Part shown: positions 7,124 through 7,739 of the stretch, in pieces | How positions within the stretch are numbered: the stretch's first letter is position 1 | Layout of the letters: each line of letters opens with the position of its first letter | Assembly (NCBI GenBank): GCA_021162325.1 | Contig: JAGGYV010000211.1 | Coordinates: 1 to 7,739, forward strand | DNA from: Desulfobacteraceae bacterium | GTDB taxonomy: Bacteria > Desulfobacterota > Desulfobacteria > Desulfobacterales > Desulfosalsimonadaceae | Direction of reading: 5' to 3' | DNA length: 7,739 nucleotides | The notes under the pieces: generated by a model | Databases searched by the model: none | Told to the model about the DNA's origin: nothing | Seen by the model: only the letters and a program-made list of their open reading frames with translations | Made by a program: the position numbers and the translations under genes

Positions 7124-7185
7124 GGCAGAACGGCCAACCAGGGTCTGCACTAAACATCTGCCAAGGTTCACCGCCCGCCAAAAAT

Positions 7186-7192
7186 GGGGTGA
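7186..7192 (+). promoter_or_regulatory. Ribosome binding site of the RAYT gene
   Basis: GGGGTGA lies 7 bases before the ATG at 7200. The 76-base gap 7124-7199 otherwise shows no convincing terminator or promoter. Confidence 0.55.
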
Positions 7193-7199
7193 TTATCTT

Positions 7200-7739
7200 A
7201 TGACCCTGTATAAAAACAAATACCGCATAGAAACCACCCGGTTAAAAGGATGGAATTATTCATCAAACGGGTATTATTTTACAACCATCTGCACAAAAAA
7301 CAGGGAATGTTTGTTTGGTAAAATTGAAAATGGTGTGATGCAATTATCAGATATCGGTAAAATGGCAGAAAAATATTGGCAGGAAATTCCCAATCATGTT
7401 CCGTTTGTTAAATTGGATGAATTTATTGTAATGCCGAATCATATTCATGGGATTGTGATTATTGAAAAAAATGATGGGAATGATTGTAGAGACGTTGCAT
7501 GCAACGTCACTACACGGGTAATTGATAAGAAAATGTCATCAATTTCACCAAAAACAAATTCATTATCGACAACCATTCGTTCGTATAAATCGGCGATTTC
7601 AAAATCTGTTCATGAATTTTACCCAGATTTTGCATGGCAATCACGATTTCATGATCGTATTATTCGCGATAATGATGAATTAAACCGCATCCGTAAATAT
7701 ATTGTAAATAATCCGCATAATTGGGCAAAAGATGATAAT
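7200..7739 (+). CDS. REP-associated tyrosine transposase (RAYT, Y1/IS200-like), 3' end outside window
   Basis: The frame is open from ATG 7200 to the window edge (180 residues seen), so the stop lies outside. GYYFTTICTKNRECLFG (24-40) is the typical opening strand of the Y1 transposase fold. VMPNHIHGIVII (77-88) carries the HUH pair (His81, His83) that binds the metal ion. RSYKSAISK (127-135) carries the likely nucleophile Tyr129. The tail FHDRIIRDNDELNRIRKYIVNNPHNW is the characteristic C-terminal signature of RAYT proteins. These enzymes cut and join single-stranded DNA at REP hairpins that have a GTAG-like tetranucleotide at their foot. They are usually single-copy domesticated relatives of IS200/IS605 transposases. 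Total length is probably near complete, since the C-terminal motif has been reached. The 30-bp palindrome at 7485-7514 encodes residues 96-105 between the HUH and Tyr motifs. Confidence 0.92.
   Translation, partial: MTLYKNKYRIETTRLKGWNYSSNGYYFTTICTKNRECLFGKIENGVMQLSDIGKMAEKYWQEIPNHVPFVKLDEFIVMPNHIHGIVIIEKNDGNDCRDVACNVTTRVIDKKMSSISPKTNSLSTTIRSYKSAISKSVHEFYPDFAWQSRFHDRIIRDNDELNRIRKYIVNNPHNWAKDDN
7485..7514. repeat. REP-like 30-bp palindrome inside the RAYT gene
   Basis: The core GACGTTGCATGCAACGTC (7491-7508) is a perfect 18-bp palindrome. It is flanked by one mismatched pair (A7490/A7509) and then by complementary arms TGTAG (7485-7489) and CTACA (7510-7514). The hairpin thus has GTAG at its 5' foot, as in REP elements acted on by RAYT enzymes. 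It spans exactly ten codons in frame (C-R-D-V-A-C-N-V-T-T). Confidence 0.85.

Noticed and set aside
7125..7148. A possible terminator hairpin after the toxin gene (GCAGA / TCTGC arms)
   Set aside because: The stem has only five pairs with a 14-base loop and no following T-run, so it is not supported.
1..7739. CRISPR arrays, tRNA, rRNA or riboswitches
   Set aside because: No regularly spaced repeats, no cloverleaf-like sequence and no recognised RNA motif were seen on either strand by reading.

Overview
The window carries three blocks in about 7.7 kb of moderately AT-rich bacterial DNA. All supported intact genes are on the + strand. The organism cannot be named from sequence alone. Shine-Dalgarno sites, a sigma-70 type promoter and gene families common in Gram-negative anaerobes fit a proteobacterium or Desulfobacterota-like host, but this is a weak guess. 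The mix of gene types (DNA methyltransferase, chaperone-like ATPase, helicase, toxin-antitoxin pair, REP-type transposase and a gene fragment) is typical of an accessory or defence region.

Block 1 (1-6237) is a tight co-directional cassette. It starts with the 3' part (837 residues visible) of a large Eco57I-class N6-adenine DNA methyltransferase, which enters from the left edge. Next is an Hsp70/DnaK-like ATPase with a substrate-binding-like beta domain, in which TPR-like repeats take the place of the usual helical lid. Last is a compact 404-residue UvrD-like SF1 helicase with all core motifs. The spacings are 72 bp (to the preferred Hsp70 start) and 4 bp. I read this as the downstream part of an R-M-like or phage-defence operon whose remaining genes probably lie to the left. 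I do not recognise the trio as a named system, and it is the best candidate here for something undescribed.

Block 2 (6238-6520) has no intact gene. On the - strand it holds a decayed C-terminal fragment of a class I PLP-dependent aminotransferase, with an in-frame stop, followed by a perfect 14-bp tandem duplication. This looks like a scar or junction between the defence cassette and what follows.

Block 3 (6521-7123) is a complete toxin-antitoxin module: a consensus-like promoter, a nested palindromic operator over the -10, a strong RBS, a ribbon-helix-helix antitoxin and a MazF/PemK toxin overlapping by 4 bp. From 7200 to the right edge there is a REP-associated tyrosine transposase (RAYT, IS200-like Y1 family), open at its 3' end. 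Its coding sequence contains a 30-bp near-perfect palindrome with GTAG at the foot, resembling the REP hairpins that such enzymes recognise.
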